Source of the DNA: Ascochyta rabiei | Taxonomy: Eukaryota; Ascomycota; Dothideomycetes; Pleosporales; Didymellaceae | Reading direction: 5' to 3' | Length of the DNA stretch: 64,000 nt | Assembly: GCF_004011695.2 (NCBI RefSeq) | Contig: NC_082416.1 | Span: 1,240,001 to 1,304,000 of the forward strand | In this document: piece after piece, positions 10,698 to 22,415 of the stretch | Layout of the letters: each line of letters begins with the position of its first letter | Numbering within the stretch: the first letter of the stretch is position 1 | Notes under the pieces: model-generated | Databases searched by the model: none | The model's input: the letters and a program-made list of their open reading frames with translations, nothing else | Told to the model about the DNA's origin: nothing | Position numbers and translations under genes: made by a program

Positions 10698-11073
10698 GTA
10701 GGATAAGGGGTTAGCGATTAGTGCGCGGGTCACTTGCTCGGCTGATGTATTCTATCTTTTTGTTGTCAGAAGGCTGTGTTGTCATGCCCTCTTTGATATC
10801 TTTGTTACTGTGAACCGCCTACAGAAGCGATTTTCACGTTCTCATTATAGCCTCGAGGGTGTTCTGCAGTTGCAGATATTACGAAAAAGGCCTGCACTCC
10901 TCTACTAGACTGTTGTTACCGGTGGACGTAAATGCCATTGATGAGGATACGCTTGTTGCGCGAACAGGCGTGCCACCGCAGTCCACCGTTGAATTCACTC
11001 TCAAAACCACCAATAAACCAGATCCAAGTTTCAGGTTGTTCAGGAAGCTACGGATCCCATCAAAGCTTTGCCT
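10698..11073. other. Spacer, nothing recognised
   Basis: Between the MITE and the stop codon of the acyltransferase-like gene no coding frame with family resemblance is seen. The part near 11,000 probably contains that gene's 3' UTR. Confidence 0.4.
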
Positions 11074-12438
11074 TTACAATAAGTAAGGCGTAAGGCTTGA
11101 GGGGATGATATTCCAGTATCCCAACTGTCCAAACGGCACCACTAGAATGGTGCAGGTGAAGCACATAAAGACCACTGTCCATATGACTCTGAACATTGCC
11201 TGCAACCATCGCAACCAACTGGGAAGACTGCGCAGAGCAGGCTCCAACAGCAACAGCTCGATTGCGATGCCAACCGGCTGTATCCAAAAGAAGCTCGCCA
11301 ACCTCAAACGCAGTTCATTTGCATCGACGCTTGCAAATCTGGGCTTTGACGGTACCATACCCGAGTGCGTGATCCCACTAAGTGTAAACGCAGATACACA
11401 TATCAACATGTATTTGAGGGTTTTCTGCCAACCCTTGTCTTCCAATCTGAGCTTTGTAACAAGCCACCGCCCCGGCTCAGATACAATATGGCGCATCTGC
11501 TGATGCCACCACTGACCCCAGAACCCTCGAACCCCGTAGTTAACGATGGCAGAGAAGGGACCGAAATGTGGTCGCCTTGTGTGTGGAGACCACTTGTCTG
11601 GAATGATACCCACGCCATTGAGAAGCACAGGAAGAAGCATCGGCGGTAGAAACAGGCCGAGGAGCAGTGAGTACGCATACATTGCCATTGCAAGGGGTCT
11701 GAGGACGACTGCTGGCAATACAGTCCGAAGCATGGCCACTGATCTCCTTTGACTGCCGGAGTTAGACTCATGTGGATATGGACCAAGGATGGAAAACGTC
11801 GGATCGCTGAAGTAGTGGTCATCCTCAGCGAGCTGCTTCGATAATGGCAAGAAGATGGACAGAACAGGCGAAAGGCGCGAGAGGATATCGATGATGAACT
11901 TGAGTCGAGTGGGATGCTGAAACGGAAGAAGACACCTTCGATCATGTCCAGCGTTACCTATTATCCAGTCGTGTAGAGGCCGGCTTTGTGGCAGCTGCAT
12001 CGCCCAAGTGAGCCGGCTGGTGAAGGACTCCGGGTAAGGCTCAAGGAGAAACGATTTACACTCGACCACCTCTTCGCTTCCTTTGCTTTCTTCCGAAACA
12101 CCGTGCACTTGTTGGGTTTCGTCAGATCCTAATCGGATGACACGTCTGAAGTCCCGCCGCGGATCTTTAAAAGCGTACAGGAACCATGTCATGTATAAGG
12201 AGTCTGTTGAGATAACGTCGTTCCCGCCGAGAGCGAGCCATGCATGTATCGTAGCCACGACGCTGATGGGTAAAACAAGTGCGCATAGCTGGCCATGGCT
12301 CAGCGTCGATGGAGGTACCAAAAGCCCGAGTGGCAAGAGAAGAAGTGGCACGAAATAAGTCCAGCTGGCTGGACCGGGAACAATGGTAGTGATGAGTTCG
12401 TAATATAGTGATTTCAGCTCTTCGATCGAAAAGTGCAT
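11074..12438 (-). CDS. MBOAT/wax-synthase-like membrane acyltransferase
   Basis: The product is 454 aa with several hydrophobic segments: an N-terminal pair (about residues 22-65), a central segment, and a C-terminal cluster. The text GPFSAIVNYGVRGFWGQWWH followed by ~75 residues and SGITHSGMVP is the signature of the fungal wax-synthase-like MBOAT_2 family: an F-W-G-x-x-W-H box and a probable catalytic His in GITHSG. Family members transfer acyl groups to alcohols and often act on secondary metabolites in the ER; the substrate here is unknown. The open frame extends upstream to 12735, but that part overlaps the 3' end of the next gene and is not family-like, so ATG 12438 (MHFSIEELKS) is preferred. 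ATG 12489 is the alternative. No intron is needed. Confidence 0.75.
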   Translation of the reverse strand: MHFSIEELKSLYYELITTIVPGPASWTYFVPLLLLPLGLLVPPSTLSHGQLCALVLPISVVATIHAWLALGGNDVISTDSLYMTWFLYAFKDPRRDFRRVIRLGSDETQQVHGVSEESKGSEEVVECKSFLLEPYPESFTSRLTWAMQLPQSRPLHDWIIGNAGHDRRCLLPFQHPTRLKFIIDILSRLSPVLSIFLPLSKQLAEDDHYFSDPTFSILGPYPHESNSGSQRRSVAMLRTVLPAVVLRPLAMAMYAYSLLLGLFLPPMLLPVLLNGVGIIPDKWSPHTRRPHFGPFSAIVNYGVRGFWGQWWHQQMRHIVSEPGRWLVTKLRLEDKGWQKTLKYMLICVSAFTLSGITHSGMVPSKPRFASVDANELRLRLASFFWIQPVGIAIELLLLEPALRSLPSWLRWLQAMFRVIWTVVFMCFTCTILVVPFGQLGYWNIIPSSLTPYLL

Positions 12439-12712
12439 GTTTTGATGCAACGAGACTGCGGTCTTCGTTGTTGTTGGATGTAGGATCATGACGCTGATAA
12501 AATGTAGCGTGGGAAAGTGGGGCGGAAGTGGGGCGGAAGTGGGGCGGATAGTGTTTAACCTAAGGCGTTTCCCTTTCTTCTTTCTTCTACTCACGGTTTG
12601 AAGTTGCGTGAATACAGAGAGCAAGCTCAAGCGTGAAACATGAATTCTAATCAATTTACATGCTGAAGAAACGATTGGTGTCATTAAGATCTTGATTCGT
12701 CTCATTCCAACT

Positions 12713-13825
12713 TTACCTCCGCTCCGCATCTCCATCCATCTCCATTGTCAAAGGCGTCGAGTCAAGTTCCGCCGGTGCAACCGGCTTTCTATTCATTCTT
12801 ATCATACCACCAAGTTCGTTGGCTTCACTTACACCTCCGGAGCTTGCCGCATCACCGGCCCCACTAGCTGTCGCTGGGAACAGACTACCCTGAACCGCCA
12901 TGTACCTCCGCCTTTCTGCTTCTGTAGCATCGAGCTCCGCATTCCACTCAGGCGCCTCATGTTGAACATTTTGAGTCGCTCCAGCCACTGCTGCCACCGG
13001 TAGCATATTCGGTCCTGATTTCGCATCGTTATAGGGGCTTTGCGCGACAGCCTTGTAGCTCTGTTTCGCCTCGTGCCCATCTCCCACGTCTTTGGACAGC
13101 GCTACTGCAGCTTTTCTATGCCTTCTTCTTCGCCACAAGAGGAACGCTGCAAGTGTTCCCAAAATGAATACCAAAGGAACCACCGTCCCAATTGCTGCTT
13201 TCGCACCTGTTGACAGTCCTCCACCGACGCTATTTCCAGCGCCAGGGCTTGAACTGCCTGTACTGGCACTCGTGCTCCCACTGCTACTCCCAGTCAAGCT
13301 CGCACTCGATTCAATATCAGTCGGTTGGTATCTCAACTGCAACGCTGTAACCCTTGCTGTTACACTTGCCGGCCAACTACCCGCTGTGTAGACGAGGTTG
13401 ACATTCTCCTCAGCATCTGCCTCGCCACACCTCACAACCGGCGTCGTCCCACTACTCCCAGGATTGCACATCCCTCCCGTCCCGCCCACGAAACCCTGCG
13501 GACAGCACTCGATCGCAGTTTCGCCATCAGTCCAATCATTTGCTCCTTCAGCAGCTGTTCGCGTCGCCACAGCGGTCCATGAGGTCGGGCAAGCGGTAGC
13601 AGGAGAGTAAAACGCGGCGCTGGAAGGAACGCCGCTTGTAGCCCAAGGTAGACATGCAGTGTTGATGGAATTGGGAAGAGGATCGCCGTCTTCTTCAGCA
13701 AAGACGCATTGCAAGCCGTACTCTACGGTGTTAGAGAAGGCGCGGAGCGTAGCGCATGTGGCTGGTGGTGCGTTTTGATACGCTGTGACCCATGGATGTT
13801 GGTTTGCGCGGGATGTCGAAGCCAT
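12713..13825 (-). CDS. Single-pass membrane protein with Ser-rich stalk and Cys-rich ectodomain
   Basis: The product is 370 aa. The first in-frame ATG is 13825, in good context (GAACATGG). Residues 1 to about 150 form an ectodomain with paired cysteines and a CCPQGFVGGTGGMC-like motif. A Ser/Gly/Thr-rich stalk follows, then one transmembrane helix (AAIGTVVPLVFILGTLAAFLLW) with a basic stop-transfer RRRRHRK. The cytoplasmic tail is polar and disordered. This layout resembles the many fungal surface proteins of sensor type, but no named domain such as WSC is seen and no clear cleaved signal peptide precedes the ectodomain. Function is unknown. Its stop codon lies 275 bp from the preferred start of the acyltransferase gene on the same strand. 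Confidence 0.65.
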   Translation of the reverse strand: MASTSRANQHPWVTAYQNAPPATCATLRAFSNTVEYGLQCVFAEEDGDPLPNSINTACLPWATSGVPSSAAFYSPATACPTSWTAVATRTAAEGANDWTDGETAIECCPQGFVGGTGGMCNPGSSGTTPVVRCGEADAEENVNLVYTAGSWPASVTARVTALQLRYQPTDIESSASLTGSSSGSTSASTGSSSPGAGNSVGGGLSTGAKAAIGTVVPLVFILGTLAAFLLWRRRRHRKAAVALSKDVGDGHEAKQSYKAVAQSPYNDAKSGPNMLPVAAVAGATQNVQHEAPEWNAELDATEAERRRYMAVQGSLFPATASGAGDAASSGGVSEANELGGMIRMNRKPVAPAELDSTPLTMEMDGDAERR

Positions 13826-14401
13826 GTTCGCTAGATCGTAGGCCCAGGTAATTCGTAAAAGGGTGGTGTTGTGGAGATGAGCGATTAGTGCAGAGATTGA
13901 CAAGGACTCCCGCGATGCAAGAAGACGGGGAAGAAGGAACTACACGTTCCCTATTTAGAATGACTGGGATGATGTACATACCAGACATACCAAGCAAGCA
14001 CAGCCTCGCGGTGACAAGCCGGATTGGTGATTTGCACACCAACGCGACAATGATGTCGCGAAGTCGTCGTCGCATAGGCCGAGCGGGAATAAAACCCCAC
14101 AATTTTATCTATACCAAGACGCCGCTTTGGCTCGGGTCCTTGGCTATGAACTCCAGAGGCGAATGCTCGAATCGGCAGTAAAGTTCAGGAACTGTTCCCA
14201 GTGCTTAATCATCAAAGGTTGTATGTTTGGTGTTGCGTCTAGGAGCATAGCCACATGGTCTGTCGTCATCACAACGCCAGAAATCCGTAGGGTTGGAAGT
14301 ATGGTGCTATATTTGGCGTAATAGTCTACACGTCGTCTACATGCAGCCGAAGGTATATCGTCTAGATGACGTATGTACAAATTCACCTCCAAGTAAACAT
14401 T

Positions 14402-15865
14402 TTATGCCTTGTGCCCAACCTCAGTCAATGCCTCCTTCAAGCTCTCAATTGCCTTGGTGAGATCCTTGCGATTTGGGTCTGTGACACTGACACCCATATG
14501 TCCGCATCGGATGTACTTGGTAGCGATCTCCTTGTGCAGACCACCAGCGAAGATGACACCCTTCTTCAGAAGAGAAGGAAGGACATCAGGGGGTGTGATG
14601 CCCTCGGGCAGGTAGATGGCGGTCATGCCATTGGCCTGGTTCTCAGGCTTGGAGGCAAGCTGCTTTAGACCAAAGTCGGCAACGGCCTTCTTGATCTTCT
14701 GCGATGCAGCCTTGTGGTCGGCGAAACGCTGCTCCAGAGGGCGTGACAAGATCTGCTTGAGAGAAGTATCCAGGGCGTGGACAAGTTGCGGCGATGGTGT
14801 AGCAAAGTAGGATGCCTTCTTGGCTTCGTAGTTCTGCATGACTAGTAGAATGTCAGGTAGGGAAAATCGATTTCAAAGCATAGAGACTCACTTGGCAGCC
14901 AGTTCTTCCATGATCCAAAGTAAGATGTGGGTCTTGTCTTCCTGTTCTTGAAGACCTCAATCGCTTTGCCAGAAGCCATCAGGATGCTGAGACCGGCAGG
15001 ACACCCGATGGCCTTCTGTGATGCTGTGAGCACAACATCAAGCTTCCAGTCATCGAAGCGGATCTCCTCGCTACCGACACTGCATACACCATCGACAACC
15101 AGCAGTGTCTCGGGGCTGACTTTCTCAATGAGGTCGCTCAATGCCTTGAGCTCGCTAAGCACACCGGTGGATGTGTCAACGTGTGTGACTGTGAGGATCT
15201 TGTACTTCTTCTCCTTGAGGGCCTTCTCTATCTCGTCCAGCTGCGGTCGTTCACCAATGGGTGCCTTCAGCTGTGTGACCTTGGCGCCGTATGTCTCGAA
15301 GCAGTCGGCGAACGAGTCGGCGAAGTATCCAGTGTGGAGGACGAGAACATCATCACCAGGCTCAGCCAGGTTGGCAGCGACCTGATCCCACCCGAGTGTG
15401 CCGGAGCCGGAGATGACGAAAGGTTGCGATGCGGGGTTGGTGGTCTGGAAGAGCTTACGGAGGTTCTGGAGGACTTCACTGAAGCAGTTGACGAACGGCT
15501 GGCCAACATGCGATTCACTGGGGCTTGTTAGATGATGGTGTAAGGTCATCGCAAGAAGTGTGCTACCTGTAGAAGCTCATAGACTTGAGGACCTCATCGT
15601 CAAACTCGATGGGGCCAGGGATCATCAAAGCCGGGTGAGGAGCCTGAGAGGATGCCATCTTGGGTGATTCTTCCTTCTTTGGTTGTTGTGGTTCGACTTT
15701 CTTGAGTTCCTGAGGCTTGTTGCGCTGGATGCGATTGCCTTGTGCGTCTTCTAGAGTTCCGCTGCGTTCCGTGGAGAAAGGTGTGTTAAGCTCGAGGAAT
15801 GGCTTGGAGTCGAGGTGCTTGGAGAAAAGATTCAAGCGGGAGTTCGCCGATGCTCGTGAGGTCAT
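14402..15865 (-). CDS. AGX1: Alanine:glyoxylate aminotransferase (class V PLP enzyme)
   Basis: Three exons join in frame: 15865-15567, 15517-14892 and 14841-14402, giving 454 aa. The enzyme converts glyoxylate plus alanine to glycine plus pyruvate. Signature text includes MIPGPIEF, SESHVGQPFV across the first splice, SGSGTLGWDQ, a VVDGVCSVGSEEI box carrying the cofactor Asp, and TASQKAIGCPAG with the PLP-binding Lys at about residue 268. The C-terminus IRCGHMGVS is family-typical. The first 69 residues precede the conserved core; MTSRASANSRLNLFSKHL has the basic, hydroxylated look of a mitochondrial presequence, while Met70 (ATG 15658) would give a core-length protein. Both introns (49 and 50 nt) have GT-AG ends. 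The end GHKA is not a peroxisomal SKL signal. Confidence 0.92.
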
Positions 15866-16525
15866 TCTTGATATGGTAGGATAGCCACGGCTACCGAGGG
15901 CTTTCTGCAGTCTCGCGGGGTAAGCCAGCGTGCCGGTTTCGGAGATATCACTGGATGTGAATGTAGCCGGAAACGGTGCCGATTGTCAACCCCGTGCAGG
16001 CACCACGAAAAAGTGAACAATCTGCTGGTGCTTCAAAGCAATTGAGAGAGGTTGACGTCCAGTGAAGTCAATTTTGCCTTTGTGAAGGAATGTCAGTTTC
16101 GCCCTGATTGGACTAGAATCGTAACGGCTAAAGGATTTGTCAAACGAGCGCGAGGATTTTGGATGGCTTTGCGTCAGGAAATTTTTGGAAGTCACAGCAG
16201 AGGTAGTAAGAGGATGCGCTCACGGATGCGGCTCCGATCTCAGAGATGGGAGCTCGCTGCGACCCGGCAGATGGCTTTGACCGCATGAGCGTTAGTCACG
16301 TGATGATGTTTCCGAAGTTCGGGCATCTCATGGAGTGCTAGTCCAGATGAGGACATTTGTTTGGAAACACAGCTGCGACGTGAGCTGATCGACGACAGGA
16401 TTACCAGCATCGCCAACCACATCATCAACCTCCACCAGCTCGCTGCTCACATGTCTTTCACCGAAACATAGCCAGCGCAACACCACTTTCCGGACACCTG
16501 CATACTCTTTTTGGACACCAGCACA
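15866..16525. promoter_or_regulatory. Divergent intergenic region
   Basis: This 660-bp region separates the aminotransferase (minus) from the next gene (plus) and should hold both promoters. A perfect palindromic TCACGTGA (16296-16303), the core bound by Cbf1/USF-type bHLH factors, lies 222 bp before the plus-strand ATG. No TATA box is evident. Assignment to either gene is inference. Confidence 0.4.
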
Positions 16526-19198
16526 ATGCGCGTCACTCGCGCCGCGCAACGCGCCCAGCAAGACAACGAGGAGCCAGTCGAAGCTCCAGAGCTCGATGGA
16601 CGCGTCCTAAAAGACATTGAGCCGAACGTATCGTCCACAGCGCAAGCCGAAGAGCCACTCCCGGCGAAGACTCCAGCAAAGACACCCGCAAAGAAGGGCA
16701 AGGGCAGAGGCGCAAAGAAGAGCGCAAAAGTGAAGAACGCAAAGACCGAAGAAGACGAGCTCGCGCAATTCGTCGAAGGAGCTGAGCACCAAGCAGCTGC
16801 TAGCCCCGAAGACAGGGAGGCAGACCAAGACCTGCAATTGGAGCACAAGGATGGTGAGTGACTGGGATACCACTGCCATGTCACAAGCAGGGGTCAGTCG
16901 CTAACCATGCTTTCAGAGACAGTTCAATCACCTGACACTGAAGACGAGTCGAAAGCTCCTCAGACACCAGCAGTCCGACTTACGCGTCGCCAACTAGCAA
17001 AACTCGAAGAAGAAGCGCTCAGCAAGTCACGGCGCGCGCCTTCTTCTCCTCCGCCCGAAGAGGCTACGATCACAAACGCGACAAAAACACCAGCTGTGTA
17101 CGTCCCAGAAGAGCCTATCGTCGACTCAAAGCAGGAAGCTGTTGCTGAGAAAGATGAGGTACCGACTGCGCACGAAAAGCCAACAAACGTCGACCCCGAA
17201 TCAGCACCAAAACCAGTGCGTCTGACACGACGTCAGCAAGCAAGGCTTGAGGAGGAGTCGAAACGGTTGCAAGCAGAGCAGCCGCCGCCACAGCCAGAGC
17301 GAACTGAAGAAGAGGCTCTTCAGGACATAGTCACCAAGGCACAGGTGGAGGCAGTCGTGGAACAAGAGAGGGAGATCTCGGAGGAATCCGTCGTCCATGA
17401 AGCCATTAATATTGGGGAAGGTGTCGTGCCGGTGGCTGCAGCAGATGAGCGACCCTGTTCGCCAAAGGAGGTAACAGCAGGGCCGCAAGCAGACGAAGAA
17501 ATTGAGGTCGAGGTGCTAGAAAAGAACCAGGTTCTTACCTCTCAAACATCTGAGGCAGCCAAAGTAGAAGAGAAATCAACCGACATAATAGAAGCGGCGC
17601 CAGCGACACCTACAGAAGCTCGGTTTAAGGCAAAGGTTGATACTCCACTCGACAACACACTGCCTGACGAAGCCACACCGGTGCTCGAAATCTCGTTGGA
17701 AGCAGAACCCAAGATGCTAACCGCCGAGAAGCCGTTCGAAGTATCCGTAACTACTCGGATCAGGAGCCCAACGTCACATCGACGTGCTTCGCGAAGTCTT
17801 TCGAAGTCGCCAATGCGGCTCGAAGAGTCAATTTCAGCCATCGACAGGCTGGAGGAAGACTTGGAGGATATTGGCAAGGCTATTCCTGACTTTGATCATA
17901 CCGACGACGAAAAGCTGCCGCGAAAGCCACAACCTGGAAAGGCTACCGCGACGCCACTTGCACGAGGGAAGACACCAAGCCAAACGCCTGCCAGGACTCC
18001 TGCCAGAACATCTGCGAAGACTGCCACACGTACTCCTGCCAAAGCTACTGGTAAAACTCCGAGCAAGACCCCAGTGAAAGCGCCCACTCTTGCTAAGGCG
18101 CCTGCTGCTGCCGAGGCACCTGTTCCAACGAGGATCTCGAGACTACCAAGCGCAGCTCCAAAAGGCGTCAAACCCACCACGACATCGCTCGCACGAACGA
18201 ACAGCGTCCGGACTGCGCCGAACAAAGATATCAGGAAGCCCTTAACCGACAGTGCTGACTATCTGGCGTCTAAGCGTCGCCCCATCAGCTTGTCCTTTCC
18301 CACACCTCCACCTCCACCAAAAGGGAAAGCGCCAACGAAGCCGACATTCCAATTGTCTAGCGATAATATCGCAGCAAAACTCAAGGCGCAAAAGGAGGAG
18401 CGCCTGAAGCGAGAAACCGAACGCGTGACTGCTCCAAAGCAGCGACCTATCAGCATGCCACCACCGGCGAAGTCAACTAAGCCTCCTACAGTGCCGAGCT
18501 TCCAACTGCCAGGTGAGGCAACGGCAGCACGGCTCAAGGCACAAAAGGAGGAGCGACTCAAGCGTATGGAGGAGGCCGGAGGAGCAGAGAAGCCTACCAC
18601 ACGACCCATTAGCATGCCTCCGCCACCAAAGTCAACGAAACCACCCACAAAACCAAGCTTCCAGCTCCCAGGCGAAGCAACCGCCGCACGCCTCAAGGCG
18701 CAGAAAGAAGAACGCCTGAAGCGCATGGAAGACGCTGAAGCCGCAAAGAAAGCAGCCGCCGCAGCACCTGTACGGAGGCCCATGGCCCACCGACCTCGAG
18801 AATCACTACTCGTCAGAGACGCACCAGGCGTCAGCATTCCGCCTCCATCCATTGCCACCGCTGACGCCCCGCAACGCTCGACGTCCCTCGCAAGCAAACG
18901 CAGCAGCATCACCGGACCGTCAGTCTCCCGCTCAACATCGACCTCCTCTGCGAAGCGCAACAGCCTGCTCTTGACGGCTGGGGCAAGATCAACAGTGACG
19001 CCCGTCGACGCCGCGGCGCTCAAGGTCAAAGGCAAGCAGGTCTTCAATCGCGACAGGGTGGAGAAGGAAACCGTGGAACGAGAGAGAAAGGAAAAGGAAG
19101 ATGCGGCCAAGAGGGCGCGAGCAGAGGCTGCCGAGAGGGGCCGGATCGCTAGTCGCGAGTGGGCAGAGCGGCAGAGGAAGAAGATGATGGGTCAGTGA
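16526..19198 (+). CDS. Disordered Lys/Pro-rich protein with three tandem repeats, function unknown
   Basis: Exons 16526-16853 and 16917-19198 (63-nt intron, GTGAGT...TTTCAG) give 869 aa; the splice produces KDG-ETVQSPD. The first real ATG is 16526 (MRVTRAAQRAQQ). Residues about 50-75 hold TPAKTPAKKGKGRGAKKS, an AT-hook/SPKK-like basic patch, and a second TPARTPAR-type series lies near residue 470. Residues about 560-725 contain three tandem units of 45-50 aa, each with FQL(P/S)..., A(A/K)xLKAQKEERLKR and RPISMPPP. The C-terminus is a charged helix ending AAERGRIASREWAERQRKKM. Low complexity suggests disorder. The pattern of basic helices between prolines recalls microtubule- or chromatin-binding proteins, but this is not proof. 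Confidence 0.75.
18280..18760 (+). repeat. Three tandem coding repeats of about 135-165 bp
   Basis: Within the disordered-protein gene the unit FQLPGEATAARLKAQKEERL plus its RPISMPPP spacer recurs three times. The second and third copies are nearly identical in protein, with many synonymous differences; the first copy is more divergent (LSSDNIAAKLKAQKEERL). This suggests stepwise duplication followed by selection on the protein. Confidence 0.75.
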
Positions 19199-19968
19199 AC
19201 GAAGTGCCGTCTTGATGTTCGTTCTTCTGTTGGGTTTTCCTGTGCTTGCATCAGGTGTTGCGGTTTGGGTATATCCGGCTTCGGCACACTGGCGCTGTAG
19301 GTCTTGGATAGGAATGGGTTTTCCATTACAGGTATCGATCGGATTGTTCAACACGACCTACGAGTCTCTCAATCGTTGCTCTCACTCCTACAACTCAAAA
19401 GCTGTCTTGACATACAAGACTATGGCTGGTTTGAATCGTTGCATGTACGAAGCATAACCAAACACCCCGGACTTGTGGAAATGCTAGCACCCAGCACGTC
19501 ACCCGGCACCACGGATCCAAGCACGGTATACACATGGCCGCGAGTCATCCAACCCTGGCTGATGACTGACAGAAGCGCATATCACGTCGTGCTGTTCATC
19601 AAAGTCATGCCAGGTTCGAACCAGTGATGGCGCTTCTCTCGCTCTACGCAAAACACACGGAAAGCGTAGGACGCCGCGACATGTGTCAGATCTGCAGTCT
19701 CCACACGCCCAAGACTCAACGAGGCAAGCGGACTCTCCGCACCACTATACGTAGATGTGTCGGACGCTGTCCTATCAAGATTCTTTTTTTTTCTATTGCT
19801 TGCCAACACTACTCGTGCTCTTCCTGCAGGGCGCTGCCAGGCAACACACAGCCCGGCGCACCGACGGATCGGAAGTCATATTTCGTTGACGCTCAACAAG
19901 TCGACGCGTGGTGTAAAATTGTTCGAGACCTGGATGAACGAACGATTGCTGCAGCACGGGAGAACCGC

Positions 19969-19970
<2 letters not shown>

Positions 19971-20014
<44 letters not shown>
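19971..20014. repeat. (GT)22 microsatellite
   Basis: Uninterrupted alternating GT for 44 bases. It is capable of Z-DNA formation and is likely polymorphic between strains. Confidence 0.97.
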
Positions 20015-20015
<1 letters not shown>

Positions 20016-22342
20016 AGTGGGAGACAAGCGCGTGGGGACAATGCTGCAATGTCTCGACCGCGCGGGCGCTTGTGTCGATCCGGCGGTGAGATTCCAGATC
20101 GAAGACGATGGGCCGTCGAGATCTAGGGGGTGATCGGGTGTGGCCTAGCTTGGGATCGTAATACATCATCATTGTGTTGGGGAGCTGTGTGCCGTGTCTA
20201 GCTACCCCTTGTTGGGCGTGTGGGCGTCAGCCACAGAAATTTGAGATGGAGAGAAATACGGTATTGGCCGGATTTGGTTTCCGCAGGAGCTGTCATGAAT
20301 ATGCGGGTTGCAGCGCCTGACGTGGAGGTTGGCGTGCTGGGTAAGATACAAGTTGTGTAAACATGAAGGGATGAGGTGTGCCAGTAACATGAAAACTACT
20401 CCGATTGAAACAGACTTCTAGGAAGATGCCTGACCGTGCACTAGGGCGACATTGTGAGGTCGTTGGCAAGGACCATGGTGCAGTGGTGGATACGTGGGTG
20501 GTGTACACACGAGATCTGCAATCAGATTGACACCGCTGCGCATCGTCAACAGAAAAAGTCGCAAGAGGCAGGGCAGCTGTGCGTCGAGCTCGAGGCGTCG
20601 TTGGGTCTTGACTTATTTGATCGCCCTGGAGCCTTGTCAGCGGCATACGTATTGTGAGTGGGTCGCACAGTAGCTGATGCTCAAGCCCTACGTGTTGAAT
20701 TTTTTACAGCTCTACACAGAGAGATGGCAGGGACAGTCAGCAGCTAATTCGGTCCTTATCAGTTAAGATAGACACGTCTCCGGCACTTGCCCCTGAACGC
20801 AGACACCCATTTACCAAACTTGAGCCTGCTACCGTGATAGAAAATTCCCTGGATCTGTCGGGGAACAATCCGTGCTCTCCGACCCAGCAACGCGGTGCAA
20901 GTCTGAGCTCGGGGCAGGATCGCAATCGGGGGAAAAGTTGCATGCAACGTGGACAGAATTTGCGAATTTGTTGTTCTTCTGCTGTACCACCGGACACCGA
21001 CTCGGCCCTCGGCACAATGGCGGACCCTTGGGCATCGATGGCGTTCAAACAGGTGAAACATACGTAGATCGCGATCGCAGGCCAGGACTCGGAAGCAGCC
21101 GCCGAGCCCCTGCACCTTGTCGCGAAAGAGCCACAAGAATAATATGACTGTAATCAAATTTGTGGCTTCTTCTAAGCGAGTCGTAGGATCACGCCAACAT
21201 GGTCAGAGAACCGGATTTGTAGCGTCGCACGAATCATCCGTCGACAGTCGACAAGCGTCAAGGGTCAAGGGTCAAGCGTGCGACGAGCGACAGTGCATCG
21301 GAATTGCCAGGAGCGGGGCCTTGGGTGTCGTGATTGCTCGGGAGCCGACGGGAGAGAGGGCAATGTACAGTGTACGAATGTGCTTGGGCTTGTGCTTGTG
21401 CTTGTGCTTGCTGGGACGAAGTGGAGCCCGGGTGAGGTGAGCTGGCAGGTGGGAGAGTAGGTGGCCAACAAGCAAGATGCAAGCGGGTTGAGTCCGAGAA
21501 AACTCTTTGCGAGGCCGCACGCGCGTTGGCACAGCTGATCAGCCAAGGTGTGGCATGTCACGTCCGGTGCTGGTGGTGAGGCAGTCGAACGATGTGCTTG
21601 TGTTGCGCCATAACGGACAGTCTGCCTGGCGATCGCAGAACTTGTCCGGAGTGCCGCATGACGGCTCTACCATAGGACACCTGGGCACTGTGCGCACACA
21701 CAGAGGGGCGCGGGAGGGTTGCTGGGCTCGCTCGCTCGCTTGCTTGCTTGCTTCCTGCGCCATTCGTTCGACGGCGCCTTGGGTGCCCTGGCCAACCCCG
21801 CATTCGAGGAACCACTCAGCTGGCGGCGTGCACTCGCACTGTCTTGCACGCGGCGGCAGAGGGCAAGGGACTGCAGCGCTCTGGAGCCCAGAGGAGCGGG
21901 CGAGATACGGCGCCTGTTGGCTGCCACGGCCCTCTCCCGTCTTGGGCCACTGACTGTGGCTGCCATTTGCCTGCCACCGTGCGAAGCGTTGAGCGGTGGT
22001 GAACGTCTGGATCGCCGCGAAAAATCTTCCTGGTCAGTGTGTGAGACAGTGCGACAGGGCGCAGATGGTGAGGGCAAGCCACCACTTGGCCCGCTGGCCT
22101 CGCCTTGGTCGAGTCTCGCAGGCTGACGGCCGAGAGGGGGGTGGGGGGTGGCAGCCATGGGCCTGGCCGTGTGCTGAGGGGGCGTCCGCAGACTCGCAGA
22201 GCACCGGTTCGCAGAAGCGCCGCCAACGAGTCACGTGTGTCGCGTCACTCGGATGTGCGATGGGTGATTTGCAATCTGCAATGACCGCAACACAACCCCG
22301 GAGGCGGTTCAGGTCCGCTGGGTTAGGCTGTCATCGAAACGT

Positions 22343-22415
22343 CAACATCAACATCAGCATCAACATCAACATCAACATCAACATCAACATCAACATCAAC
22401 ATCAACATCAACATC
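22343..22415. repeat. (ACATCA)n hexanucleotide microsatellite
   Basis: About twelve units of ACATCA with one G substitution (ACATCAGCATCA) near the left end. Confidence 0.95.

Noticed and set aside
12439..12735. N-terminal extension of the acyltransferase to 12735
   Set aside because: It overlaps the neighbouring gene's 3' end and is Arg/Pro-rich without family resemblance.
22343..22415. Regular short repeats as a CRISPR array
   Set aside because: They are a simple hexanucleotide microsatellite without spacers in eukaryotic nuclear DNA.
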